Shown: piece after piece, positions 7,451-15,768 of the stretch | How positions within the stretch are numbered: position 1 is the stretch's first letter | Layout: every line of letters begins with the position of its first letter | Source: Pseudomonadota bacterium | Lineage (GTDB): Bacteria > Pseudomonadota > Gammaproteobacteria > Burkholderiales > Burkholderiaceae_C | DNA length: 64,000 bases | Direction: 5' to 3' | NCBI GenBank assembly: GCA_021845505.1 | Contig: JAJZVU010000009.1 | Location: 38,262-102,261 of the forward strand | Position numbers and translations under genes: made by a program | The notes under the pieces: model-generated | Databases searched by the model: none | What the model saw: the letters and a program-made list of their open reading frames with translations, nothing else | What the model was told of the DNA's origin: nothing

Positions 7451-8596
7451 TCAGGTCCAGCCGGGGCAGATGCGGGCGTGCAGGTGCACCAGGTCCATCT
7501 GGCTGTGGGTGCCGGTCTTCTGGAAGATCTGCTTGAGGTGGCTGCGCACGGTGTTCTCCGACACGTGCAGCGACGCGGCGATGGCCGCCAGCGAGCGCCC
7601 GCCGTAGATCAGCGAACTGACCCGGGCCTGCGCCAGCGTCAGGTCGTAGTGGCGGGCGAACACGCAGCGCGCGGCGTCGTGCGCACCGCTGCCGCAGCGC
7701 ACCGACAGCAGCGCCAGCGGGCGGCGGCCGCTGGCGCCACGCTGGAACACCGGCCCGGTGCGCCGCACCACCACCACCAGCGGCGCGCCGCCGGGCGCGC
7801 CGGCCAGGCTCAGCACCTGCGGCTGCGCGGCCGCCGCGGCGTCGCCGCAGGCGCGGGAGATCGCCTCGCGCAGCAGCCGCTGCTCGGCCGGGTTGCCGGC
7901 GCGCAGCGAGTGGTCGTCGAGCGCCAGTCCGCCAGGGCCCTGCAGCAACTGGTCGGCGACGCGGTTGCGGTGCACCAGCCGGGCCTCGGCGGTGACCAGC
8001 ATCAGCGCCTGCGATTCGCCGTCGCTCAGCTCCAGCAGGGCGTGCGACATGTCGGCCGCCTCCTGCCAGCGCCATTGGCTTTCCAGCGACAGCGCGACAT
8101 GCGCCAGCATCTGCTGCAGGTCGCTGCGCTCCCCGTCGCCGAAGCGCTGCTGGGATTCCGAGCGCAGCGCGCACAGGAAGTGCATGCCCTCGCGGTCGCG
8201 GCTGACCACCCCGCACAGGCGGTGCAGCAGCCCGCGGGGCTGCAGGAAATCGCGGTAGAAGTCGGTGCGCCGCAGGTCGCGCGAACTGATCACGTCGTCG
8301 CCGGCCACCACCCGACCCGCGACATAGTCCTCGCTCGACAGGAACCAGGGGTTGCGCGCCGAGAACGCGGCCATCTGCAGGCAGAAATCGGTGTCCAGCG
8401 GCGCCTCGAAAAGCGCCGATTCGGCGCCGCTTCCGAAGTCGTGGTGGCCGATGGTGACCACGCTGGCGCCCAGCCGCTGCCGCATGCCCTCCAGCGCGGC
8501 CGGCCAGGCCTGCGGGTCGATGCTGGCGGCATGGATCGAGCGCGCAAGGGCGACCAGCGACGACTGCTCCGGGTCGGGCAAGTGCGTACCGTCCAT
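7451..8596 (-). CDS. LuxR-family transcriptional regulator
   Basis: A 381-residue regulator. The C-terminal ~60 residues are a LuxR-type HTH: LTLAQARVSSLIYGGRSLAAIA, then HVSENTVRSHLKQIFQKTG with the recognition helix. The N-terminal 300 residues look like a GAF/PAS-type sensory region of the kind found in many proteobacterial LuxR solo regulators (HDFGSGAESALFE, RRTDFYRDFLQPRG, FLCALRSESQQRFGDGE), but there is no receiver domain and no acyl-homoserine-lactone signature. The ligand is unknown. It is transcribed divergently from the NCS1-kinase gene across a 285-base region with two palindromes, so it may control that gene or itself. Confidence 0.88.
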   Translation of the reverse strand: MDGTHLPDPEQSSLVALARSIHAASIDPQAWPAALEGMRQRLGASVVTIGHHDFGSGAESALFEAPLDTDFCLQMAAFSARNPWFLSSEDYVAGRVVAGDDVISSRDLRRTDFYRDFLQPRGLLHRLCGVVSRDREGMHFLCALRSESQQRFGDGERSDLQQMLAHVALSLESQWRWQEAADMSHALLELSDGESQALMLVTAEARLVHRNRVADQLLQGPGGLALDDHSLRAGNPAEQRLLREAISRACGDAAAAAQPQVLSLAGAPGGAPLVVVVRRTGPVFQRGASGRRPLALLSVRCGSGAHDAARCVFARHYDLTLAQARVSSLIYGGRSLAAIAASLHVSENTVRSHLKQIFQKTGTHSQMDLVHLHARICPGWT

Positions 8597-8881
8597 GCCT
8601 TGGTCTCCATCGCCACGCCTGGGTCGTGGCGCGCCGTGCCAGCGCTGGGGCAGCTGTCGGCCCAGCGCCGACGCGACCCTATTGAGTTTCGCGGATTATT
8701 TGGTCAAGCCTCGCCGCTGTCAAACCCGTGGCAACCCGTGCCGGGTTCACCCATACGGATGTTGCGTGGCGCAACCCGGCAGGCGACACTTGCTCCCGGT
8801 GCAGCCGCGTCCGCCCGGGGCGCGGCGGCCCGAGCCGGCGCAGCGCGCCCACCCGAACCCTCCAGCCACCTCCGAAGGCCC
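8597..8881. promoter_or_regulatory. Divergent promoter region with two 15-bp palindromes
   Basis: The region separates the LuxR regulator and the permease-kinase gene. It has two perfect interrupted palindromes, AACCCG-TGC-CGGGTT (8733-8747) and GTTGCG-TGG-CGCAAC (8761-8775), with start points 28 bases apart. A third related half, GCAACCCGGC, is at 8771-8780. An AT-richer stretch at 8690-8705 (GCGGATTATTTGGTC) may contain a promoter. Site function is inferred from symmetry only. Confidence 0.45.
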
Positions 8882-11620
8882 ATGAGCCGCAGCCGCAGAC
8901 AGTACCAGTCCTGGGTGGCCAACGAGTCGCTGGAGGACTATGCGCTGCGCTACGCGGCGAGTTCGTATCGCAGGTGGAGCCCGGCGGTGGTCGCCAACAC
9001 CGCGCTCGGCGGGATTTCCTTCCTGGGGCTGGAGGCCATCGGAGCCAACATCACGCTGAGCTACGGCTTCGGCAGCGCGCTGGCCGCGGTGCTCGCCGTG
9101 TCGTTGCTGATCTTCCTGGTCAGCCAGCCGATCGCCTATTGGTGCGCGGCGTCCAATGTCGACATCGACCTGCTGACCCGCGGCGCCGGCTTCGGCTACA
9201 TCGGCTCCACGCTGACCTCGCTGATCTACGCAGCGTTCACGCTGATCTTTTTCGCCATCGAGACCGCCATCTGGGCGCAGGCGCTGCAACTGGGCTTCGG
9301 CCTCAACCTGGCGCTGGGCTACCTGATCTGCTCGCTGGTGATCCTGCCCATCGTGTTCTTCGGCGTGACCTGGATCAACCGCCTGCAGGCCTGGACGCAG
9401 CCGCTGTGGCTGCTGATGATGCTGCTGCCGCTGGTGTTCATCGTCGCCCGCGACCCGCAGGCGCTGCGTGCCTGGGTGGACTTCCACGGGCGGGCCAGCG
9501 GCGGCAGCGGCTTCGACCTGCTGACCTTCGGCGCCGCCTCGGGGGTGCTGTTCGCCCTCATCGCCCAGATCGGCGAACAGGCCGACTACCTGCGCTTCCT
9601 GCCCGCGCGCTCGGCGTCCAACCAGCGCTCGTGGTGGGCCGCGATGGTCGCCGCGGGACCCGGCTGGATTGTCATCGGCGGCGCCAAGATCCTCGCCGGC
9701 GGGCTGCTGGCGGTGCTGGCGCTGCGCATGGGCAGCACGCCGGCGCAGGCCACCGAGCCGGTCCGCATGTACTTGCACGCCTGGCAGGCGATGGATGTGT
9801 CGCCGGCGCTGGCGCTGGGGCTGGCGGTGGTGTTCGTCAGCGTGTCGCAGCTCAAGATCAATGTCACCAACGCCTACAGCGGCTCGCTGGCCTGGTCGAA
9901 CTGCTTCGTGCGGCTCGCCCATTTCCATCCCGGGCGGGTGGTCTGGCTGGTGTTCAACGTGGTGGTCGCGCTGCTGCTGGCGCTGCTGGGGATCTTCGCC
10001 ACCTTGCAGCTGGTGCTGTCGGTCTACGCCACCACCGCGATCGCCTGGATCGGCGCACTGGTGGCCGACCTGGTGGTGCTCAAGCGCAGCGGGATCAGCC
10101 CGCCCTACATCGAATTCAAGCGTGCCCACCTGTACAACATCAACCCGGTGGGTTGCGGGGCCATGGCGCTGGCCACCCTGGTCGGGGTGCTGGCCTACGC
10201 CGGGTCGTTCGGACGCACGGCGGCGGCCTTTTTCGGCTACATCACGCTGGCCACCGCCTTCGGCAGCGCGGTGGCCATCGGCTACGCCACCCGCGGCCGC
10301 TACTACCTGGCGCGGCCCGACCTGCGCTACCGCCATCGCGACCCCGGGCAAGTCGTGCAGTGCTGCATCTGCGAGCGCGAGTACGAGGCACCCGACATGA
10401 CCGACTGCCCGTTCTACCGCGGGCCGATCTGCTCGCTGTGCTGCGGGCTCGACCTGCATTGCCACGACCTGTGCAAACAGCCGCAGGCGCTGGCCGCCGC
10501 GCCCGCCGCGGGCGAGCCGCGGCCCGCCTTCCAGCCGCATGTGCTGCGCCGCGTCGGACGCTTCCTCGGGCTGTTCGCGGGCGCTGCCGCGTTGCTGGGC
10601 GCGGCCTTCGTGCTCACCTACCGGCTGATGGGGCTGGACCTGGCCGCCGCGAGCCCCGAGCTGGTCAACGTGCTGTGGCGCCTGTATCTGGCGACCCTGG
10701 TGCTGGTGTCGCTTGCGGTGTGGTGGATCGTGCTGTTCCACGAGGGCACCGAACAGGCCGAGCGCGACCTGCTGGAGTCGATGGACGACCTCGACCGCGC
10801 GCGCCGCCACCTGGTCGAGTCGGAAAAACTCGCCGCCCTCGGCGGACTGGTCGCCGGCGTCGCCCACGAGATCAACACCCCGGCGGGAATCGCCATCAGC
10901 ACGGCGTCGTTCCTCGGCGACCGCACGCGCGACGCGCAGCAGCAGTTCGACCGCGGCGGCTTCGATCCCCAGGCGCAGTCGCAGTACCTGCGCGACGCCG
11001 CCGAGTCGGCGCGGCTGCTGCAGTCGAATGCCCAGCGCATCGGCCAGCTGGTGCGCAACTTCAAGCAACTCGGAGTCGACCAGATCACCGAGCCGCGCCG
11101 GCGCTTCGAGCTGCGCGCGCAGATCGAGCAGGTGCTGCGCGAACTCGCGCCGCGGCTGCAGGCGGCGCGCGTCGAGGTGCGGCTGGACATGCCCGCGGGG
11201 ATCGAGCTCCACAGCTATGCTGTGTCGCTGGAACAGGTGATCAGCAACCTGGTGGTCAACTCCCTGCAGCACGCCTTCGTGCATGCCGGCGGCGGGCAGA
11301 TCGACATCCAGGCGCGGGTCGACGAGGACAGCGTGGAACTGCACTACAGCGACAGCGGGCCCGGGATCGATCCCGGTCTTCGCGGCAGGGTGTTCGAGCC
11401 CTTTTTCACCACCCGGCGCATGGCCGGCGGCAGCGGACTGGGCCTGTACATCGTCCACCAGGTGGTGACCCGGCAGCTCGGCGGCACCGTCGAGCTGGCC
11501 GAGCCGGCGTGGCAGGGCGCCCACTTCGTGCTGCGCATTCCCCGCCAGGCCAGGCACTCTCCGCGGCCCGGCGCCGCGCTGCGCCGGCTGGGCGGGGGAC
11601 GGGGCGACGATGCAGCGTGA
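8882..11620 (+). CDS. NCS1 permease-like/histidine kinase fusion sensor
   Basis: A 912-residue membrane protein. Residues ~20-480 resemble an NCS1 purine-cytosine permease with about 12 helices (RRWSPAVVANTALGGISFLG at the first). Residues ~493-535 are a cysteine-rich cluster (CCICERE, CPFYRGPICSLCC, CHDLC), probably zinc-binding. Two more helices follow (~560-640). Then comes a histidine kinase: H-box VAGVAHEINTPAG with His662, N-box SNLVVNSLQHAF, G1 DSGPGIDPG, F-box FEPFFTT and G2 GGSGLGLYIVHQ. The kinase core is complete. ATG 8882 precedes the first conserved residues; its ribosome site is weak (GAAGG). The stop overlaps the next gene by 11 bases, so the cognate regulator is coupled. The sensed solute may be a nucleobase or related compound; that is inference. 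Confidence 0.88.
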   Translation: MSRSRRQYQSWVANESLEDYALRYAASSYRRWSPAVVANTALGGISFLGLEAIGANITLSYGFGSALAAVLAVSLLIFLVSQPIAYWCAASNVDIDLLTRGAGFGYIGSTLTSLIYAAFTLIFFAIETAIWAQALQLGFGLNLALGYLICSLVILPIVFFGVTWINRLQAWTQPLWLLMMLLPLVFIVARDPQALRAWVDFHGRASGGSGFDLLTFGAASGVLFALIAQIGEQADYLRFLPARSASNQRSWWAAMVAAGPGWIVIGGAKILAGGLLAVLALRMGSTPAQATEPVRMYLHAWQAMDVSPALALGLAVVFVSVSQLKINVTNAYSGSLAWSNCFVRLAHFHPGRVVWLVFNVVVALLLALLGIFATLQLVLSVYATTAIAWIGALVADLVVLKRSGISPPYIEFKRAHLYNINPVGCGAMALATLVGVLAYAGSFGRTAAAFFGYITLATAFGSAVAIGYATRGRYYLARPDLRYRHRDPGQVVQCCICEREYEAPDMTDCPFYRGPICSLCCGLDLHCHDLCKQPQALAAAPAAGEPRPAFQPHVLRRVGRFLGLFAGAAALLGAAFVLTYRLMGLDLAAASPELVNVLWRLYLATLVLVSLAVWWIVLFHEGTEQAERDLLESMDDLDRARRHLVESEKLAALGGLVAGVAHEINTPAGIAISTASFLGDRTRDAQQQFDRGGFDPQAQSQYLRDAAESARLLQSNAQRIGQLVRNFKQLGVDQITEPRRRFELRAQIEQVLRELAPRLQAARVEVRLDMPAGIELHSYAVSLEQVISNLVVNSLQHAFVHAGGGQIDIQARVDEDSVELHYSDSGPGIDPGLRGRVFEPFFTTRRMAGGSGLGLYIVHQVVTRQLGGTVELAEPAWQGAHFVLRIPRQARHSPRPGAALRRLGGGRGDDAA

Positions 11621-12878
11621 CACCATCGCGGCAGCGCCCGCGCAGTGGAAGGTGCTGCTGGTCGACGACGAGCCGGCGGTGCACGAGGTGTCGCGGCTGA
11701 TCCTGCGCGGCCTGAACTTCGAAGGCGCCGCGGTGGAGCTGTTGAGCGCGGCCTCGGCCGCGCAGGCGCGCGAGCTGCTGGGACGCCACCCGGACATCGC
11801 GCTGGTGCTGCTCGACGTGGTGATGGAAACCGACGACGCGGGGATGCGCCTGGTCGAGTTCGTGCGCCGGCAGCTGGGCAACCGCGACATGCAGATCATC
11901 CTGCGCACCGGCCAGCCCGGCATGGCCCCCGAGCGCGAGGTGATCGTCGACTACGAGATCAACGGCTACCTCCTGAAGACCGAGATCACCGCCCAGCGCC
12001 TGCATTCGGCGGTGATCGCCGCGTTGCGCGGCTACCGCCATGCGCGCTCGCTGCGCGGCGGCCAGGCGCTCGAAGGCGGGCGCCAGGCCGCGCAGGAGCG
12101 CGATGTCGAGCTCGCCGAGGATCTGGGCGAAGCCGTCGCCTGCGGGCGCATCGTGCTGCAGGCGCAGCCCCAGCTGCGGCTGGATTCGCTGCGACTGCAC
12201 GGCGTCGACCTGATCGCCGGCTGGAACACCCGGCGCGGCCTGCTTTCGGCCGAGCAGGTCGCCGCCCGGCTCGGACCCGGCCAGGCTCGGCTGCAGACCA
12301 TGCGCTGGATGCTCGCCCAGGGCGTTTCGTGGGCCCGCCAGTGGCAGCTCGAATTCGGCAGCGGGCTGCGCGTGAGCCTGCCGCTGATCGGCGAGTTCCT
12401 CGACGACCCGCAGTACCTGCGCGAGTTGCTGCAGGTGATCGGCGATGCCGCCGCGCCCGGCCTGCAGCTCGACCTGCTGCTCGGCCAGTCGGTGGTGCTG
12501 CGCGCCGAGTCCAGCCTGGTCGACGCGATGACCCGGCTGCGCCAGGCGCGCGTCGGCTTCGTGTTCCGCGACTTCGGCGCCGCGACCATCGCGCTGCCCT
12601 ACCTGAGCGGCCTGGCCTTCGAATCGCTGAAGCTGCCGCGGCTGTTCGTCGAGGGCGTGGCCGCCGAGCCGCAGCGCGCGGCGATGGCGCGCTCGCTGAT
12701 CGCGTTGGCGCAGACCCTGGGCGCGACCACCATCGCCGAGGGCGTGGCCTCCGACGCCGACGCCCAGTTCCTGCGCTGGGAGGGCTGCGAGGTCGGGCAG
12801 GGGCCCGCGGTGGCGCGCGCCTGCGCCGCCTCCGAGCTGATCGCCTCGCTGTACCGCGGCGGCGGCGCCGCGCACTGA
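11610..12878 (+). CDS. Response regulator with degenerate EAL output domain
   Basis: A 422-residue protein. Residues ~13-135 form a receiver domain with the acidic pair D19/D20 in LLVDDEP, phosphoacceptor Asp69 in VLLDVVM, Thr100 and Lys123, all intact. Residues ~160-415 are collinear with EAL phosphodiesterase domains (IVLQAQPQL, FRDFGAATIALPYLSGLAFESLKLP, TTIAEGVASDADAQFL), but the EAL signature itself is replaced by VDLIAGWN and several metal-binding positions are lost. It is therefore probably a c-di-GMP or protein binding module, not an enzyme. It overlaps the kinase gene by 11 bases and is the obvious phosphotransfer partner of that kinase. Confidence 0.88.
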   Translation: MQRDTIAAAPAQWKVLLVDDEPAVHEVSRLILRGLNFEGAAVELLSAASAAQARELLGRHPDIALVLLDVVMETDDAGMRLVEFVRRQLGNRDMQIILRTGQPGMAPEREVIVDYEINGYLLKTEITAQRLHSAVIAALRGYRHARSLRGGQALEGGRQAAQERDVELAEDLGEAVACGRIVLQAQPQLRLDSLRLHGVDLIAGWNTRRGLLSAEQVAARLGPGQARLQTMRWMLAQGVSWARQWQLEFGSGLRVSLPLIGEFLDDPQYLRELLQVIGDAAAPGLQLDLLLGQSVVLRAESSLVDAMTRLRQARVGFVFRDFGAATIALPYLSGLAFESLKLPRLFVEGVAAEPQRAAMARSLIALAQTLGATTIAEGVASDADAQFLRWEGCEVGQGPAVARACAASELIASLYRGGGAAH

Positions 12879-13029
12879 CCGCGCCGCGCCCGCCGGCCAC
12901 GGCGGCCTGCGCCCGACGGCTACCGTTCGTCGGCTGGTTGCTACCTTTCGCCGGAAAACCCTTGTTGCGTTACGGGTAGTTGCCGCAGCATTGGCCTGCA
13001 GTCATCGCCTCCGCTGCGCAAGGGTTCCC

Positions 13030-13518
13030 ATGAAACTCGCAAGGGCCGCCGGATTCACCATGATCGAGCTGATGGTCGTGCTCGCGATCGCCGCCGTCGT
13101 GCTGCTGGTCGCGCTGCCCGACCTGCGGCCGCAGGTCGCCGCCGCCAAGGCCAGGTCGGTGGCCAGCGGCATGGCCGACGCGCTGCAGTACGCCCGCCAG
13201 TACGCGCTGAACACCTCCAACCTGGTCACCTTCACCCCCAGCGGATGCGGCTACAGCGTGGCCACCGCGAGCGGAACCCAGCTGCTCAGCCAGTCGTCGT
13301 CGGCAGGCAGCGGGGTGAGTTGCCAGCCGCTGGCCAACGCCGTGTCCTTCCTGGGCGACGGCTCGGTGTCGCTGTGCACCCAGGGAGCCAGCGGGCTGAC
13401 CTGCAGTCCGGCGTCGGCGGCGAGTTCGCCGCTCGCTCCGGCGGTGGTCAGCGGTGGCGGCAGCAGCTTCACGATTTCGCTGAGTTCCGGCGGCCTGATC
13501 TCGACCAACCCGTCATGA
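13030..13518 (+). CDS. fimT: Minor pilin FimT/GspH type
   Basis: A 162-residue type IV pilin-like protein. The prepilin leader is short, MKLARAAG, with cleavage before FTMIELMVVLAIAAVVLLVALP, so PilD would cut after Gly8 and methylate Phe; Glu5 of the mature form is present. The C-terminal globular part is Ser/Gly-rich with cysteine pairs (SGCGYSV, GVSCQPL, LCTQGASGLTC). It is the first gene of an operon of minor pilins with overlapping starts. ATG 13030 is chosen since the upstream start at 12991 would lengthen the leader unnaturally. Confidence 0.9.
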   Translation: MKLARAAGFTMIELMVVLAIAAVVLLVALPDLRPQVAAAKARSVASGMADALQYARQYALNTSNLVTFTPSGCGYSVATASGTQLLSQSSSAGSGVSCQPLANAVSFLGDGSVSLCTQGASGLTCSPASAASSPLAPAVVSGGGSSFTISLSSGGLISTNPS

Positions 13519-13994
13519 AGCCCGCGCGCGTCCTGCCGCCGCGCCTGCAGCGCGGATTGACCCTGCTGGAGGTGCTGGTCGCGATGCTGCTGTTCCTGGC
13601 CGCCGCCAGCGGCCTGGTGCTGCTGATCAACCAGTCCTACATCGCCGACGCGCAGGCGCTGCGCAGCTTCGCGGCGACCACCACCGCGCAGAGCCTGCTG
13701 GCCACGGTGGAGGGCAATCCCTCGGTGCTGGGCTCGCTCGACGGCCTCAGCCTGAGCGCCAGCAACCCCGGCGGCGGCAGCGGCACGCCGACCGCGATCG
13801 CCGACTGGTGGACCGGCCAGGTCGCGGCCTACCCCGACCTGTTGTCGCTGGCGGTGACCACCTACCCGTCCGGGGGCACCGGCCACGGCACCTGCAGCGC
13901 CGGCTCGCCGTGCCAGCTCAGCGCCGTGGTCACCGTGCGCTCGGCCTTCGGCGGCAGCATCCAGCACACCTTCATCCTGCAGGACGGGTTCTGA
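13515..13994 (+). CDS. pilV: Minor pilin PilV
   Basis: A 159-residue minor pilin. The prepilin motif is RG followed by LTLLEVLVAMLLFLAAASGLV, giving a leader of about 14 residues and the conserved Glu5. The 4-base ATGA overlap with fimT (13515-13518) indicates translational coupling. A cysteine pair (GTCSAGSPC) is near the C-terminus. Together with FimT, PilW, PilX and PilY1 it would form the tip or priming complex of type IV pili. Confidence 0.88.
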   Translation: MKPARVLPPRLQRGLTLLEVLVAMLLFLAAASGLVLLINQSYIADAQALRSFAATTTAQSLLATVEGNPSVLGSLDGLSLSASNPGGGSGTPTAIADWWTGQVAAYPDLLSLAVTTYPSGGTGHGTCSAGSPCQLSAVVTVRSAFGGSIQHTFILQDGF

Positions 13995-13995
13995 C

Positions 13996-15207
13996 ATGCG
14001 CCGACCGCTCGTGCCCATCCCGCATGGCGCGCCGCGCGCGCGCGGCTTCACCCTGGTGGAGCTGCTGGTCGCGCTGGCGCTGGCGACCATGCTCGGGCTG
14101 GTGATCTTCCTGTCCTTCGGCAGCCTGGAATCCAACGGGATCCGCGCCAGCGACTCCGCGCAGCTGCAGAGCAATGCCCGGATCGGGATGACCCTGCTCG
14201 CCGATGACCTGTCGCGCGCCGGGTTCATGCTCTACGGCCCGTCGGGGCAAAGCCGCTGTGCCCGGCTGCTGACCTACAACAGCCAGCTGTCGAACCAGAT
14301 GACCAGCCAATGGCCGGTGTCCAGCGTCGTGCAGACCAGCAGCGGCGCGCTGCCGGGGACGACCGGCCTGAGCTTCGGCTACGCCAACCCGGGAGGCGCG
14401 GCCACCGACGCGATCACCGTGGCCTACGCGGCCGACTTCGGGCTGTCGAGCCCGGCTGCCGGGGGCGGCGTGCGGGTGGTCAAGGCCACCAACGGCACGC
14501 TGAGCAATGCCTCGCTGTTCGTCGCCAACACCGCGGGCTTCCATGTCGGCGACATCGACATGGTCGTGCTGCCGTCACGCAGCGTGTGCATACGCTTCCA
14601 GGTCACCCAGACCGGGGGCGGCGGTGCCGGCAACATCGTCCACAACTCCGGCGCCAACACCTCGCTGATCAATCCGCCGAACGGATTCAACGGCGTGTCC
14701 AGCCTGGCCAATCCGGCGCTCACCCCGGCGCTGAGCACCGCCGACCTGGCGCAGGCCTACGTGGAGGACTTCGGCTCCACCGCGGGGCCCAACGGCCCGC
14801 TGACGGTGACCTACAGCATCCGCCCGGATCCTGCCTCGCCGGGCACGCCGGACCTGCGGCGCACCGTCGTCGACGCCCTCGGCACGGTGGTCAGCGACAC
14901 CACGGTGGCGCACAACGTGGTGCTGCTGCACGCGCTGTTCGCGCCGCTGGTCAACGGCCAGCTGCAAGCCTTCGTCCCGTGGTCCGGGACTTCGACGAGC
15001 ATTGTCAGCAACAACCAGCAGAACCAGGTGGGCGCGGTCGAGTTCGCCTACGTGGTGCGCAGGCCCAACACCGCCGGGCGCACCGGCAACCCGACGAGCC
15101 TGAAGGTGCTCGACGAGACCTACACCCCGCCTGCCGGGAACGCCTACCAGTACCAGGTGTTCAGCCAGGTGGTCTATCTGCGCAACGTGGCGTGGAACCA
15201 ATCATGA
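13996..15207 (+). CDS. pilW: Minor pilin PilW
   Basis: A 403-residue protein with prepilin leader MRRPLVPIPHGAPRARG and the cleavage/helix segment FTLVELLVALALATMLGLVIF. The length is at the long end for PilW, and the body is Ser/Thr/Gly-rich with PilW-like segments (RASDSAQLQSNARIGMTLLADDLSRAGFM). It starts one base after the pilV stop. The protein is expected in the pseudopilus-like priming complex of the type IV pilus. Confidence 0.9.
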   Translation: MRRPLVPIPHGAPRARGFTLVELLVALALATMLGLVIFLSFGSLESNGIRASDSAQLQSNARIGMTLLADDLSRAGFMLYGPSGQSRCARLLTYNSQLSNQMTSQWPVSSVVQTSSGALPGTTGLSFGYANPGGAATDAITVAYAADFGLSSPAAGGGVRVVKATNGTLSNASLFVANTAGFHVGDIDMVVLPSRSVCIRFQVTQTGGGGAGNIVHNSGANTSLINPPNGFNGVSSLANPALTPALSTADLAQAYVEDFGSTAGPNGPLTVTYSIRPDPASPGTPDLRRTVVDALGTVVSDTTVAHNVVLLHALFAPLVNGQLQAFVPWSGTSTSIVSNNQQNQVGAVEFAYVVRRPNTAGRTGNPTSLKVLDETYTPPAGNAYQYQVFSQVVYLRNVAWNQS

Positions 15208-15752
15208 AGTCCAGGCGAAACCAGGGCGGCGCGGTGCTGCTGGTGGTGGTGGCGCTGTTCCTGATCATCCTGCCGCTGGCGTTGCTGGCGATCTACGGGC
15301 GCACGCTGCAGAACGACACCTTCTCCGGCTCGTACCTGTGGCGCGCGCAGGCGCGCGACGCGGCCAACCAGGCGATGGCCACGCTGCGCTCGAATATCGC
15401 GCAAAGCATCGGCACCTACGGCCTGCTGGAATACCAGGAGTCGCCGCCCGCGTGGTACGTGGCCACGACCACCCACGTGCAGCCTGCCTCGGCCAGTTTC
15501 TGGAGCAGTTGCGCGAACGACGACCTGTGCCAGTCCACCACCGTCAGCCTGAACAACGCAAGCGGGCGCAAGAGCTTCCAGGTGCTGCAGCTGGTCACCC
15601 CCACCGGGGTGATCGACGACACCCTGTGCAACCCGGGCTACGTCGCGGTGTTCTACAACGTGTGGGTGCAGGCCACCGCCAGCGCCAACCCGGCTGCGGG
15701 TTCGGCGACCACGCAGGCGGTCTACCGCGCCTGCATCCTGCAGTCGGGCTGA
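15204..15752 (+). CDS. pilX: Minor pilin assembly protein PilX
   Basis: A 182-residue protein with a short basic N-terminus MKSRRNQGGAVLLVVVALFLIILPLALL, the PilX pattern (GAVLLV, lacking Glu5 as in many PilX proteins). The body contains cysteines (SSCANDDLC, LCNPGYV, RACILQSG). It overlaps the pilW stop by 4 bases (ATGA). PilX family members link the minor pilins to PilY1, whose gene follows after 16 bases. Confidence 0.88.
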   Translation: MKSRRNQGGAVLLVVVALFLIILPLALLAIYGRTLQNDTFSGSYLWRAQARDAANQAMATLRSNIAQSIGTYGLLEYQESPPAWYVATTTHVQPASASFWSSCANDDLCQSTTVSLNNASGRKSFQVLQLVTPTGVIDDTLCNPGYVAVFYNVWVQATASANPAAGSATTQAVYRACILQSG

Positions 15753-15768
15753 TTCCGGGGAGCGCACG

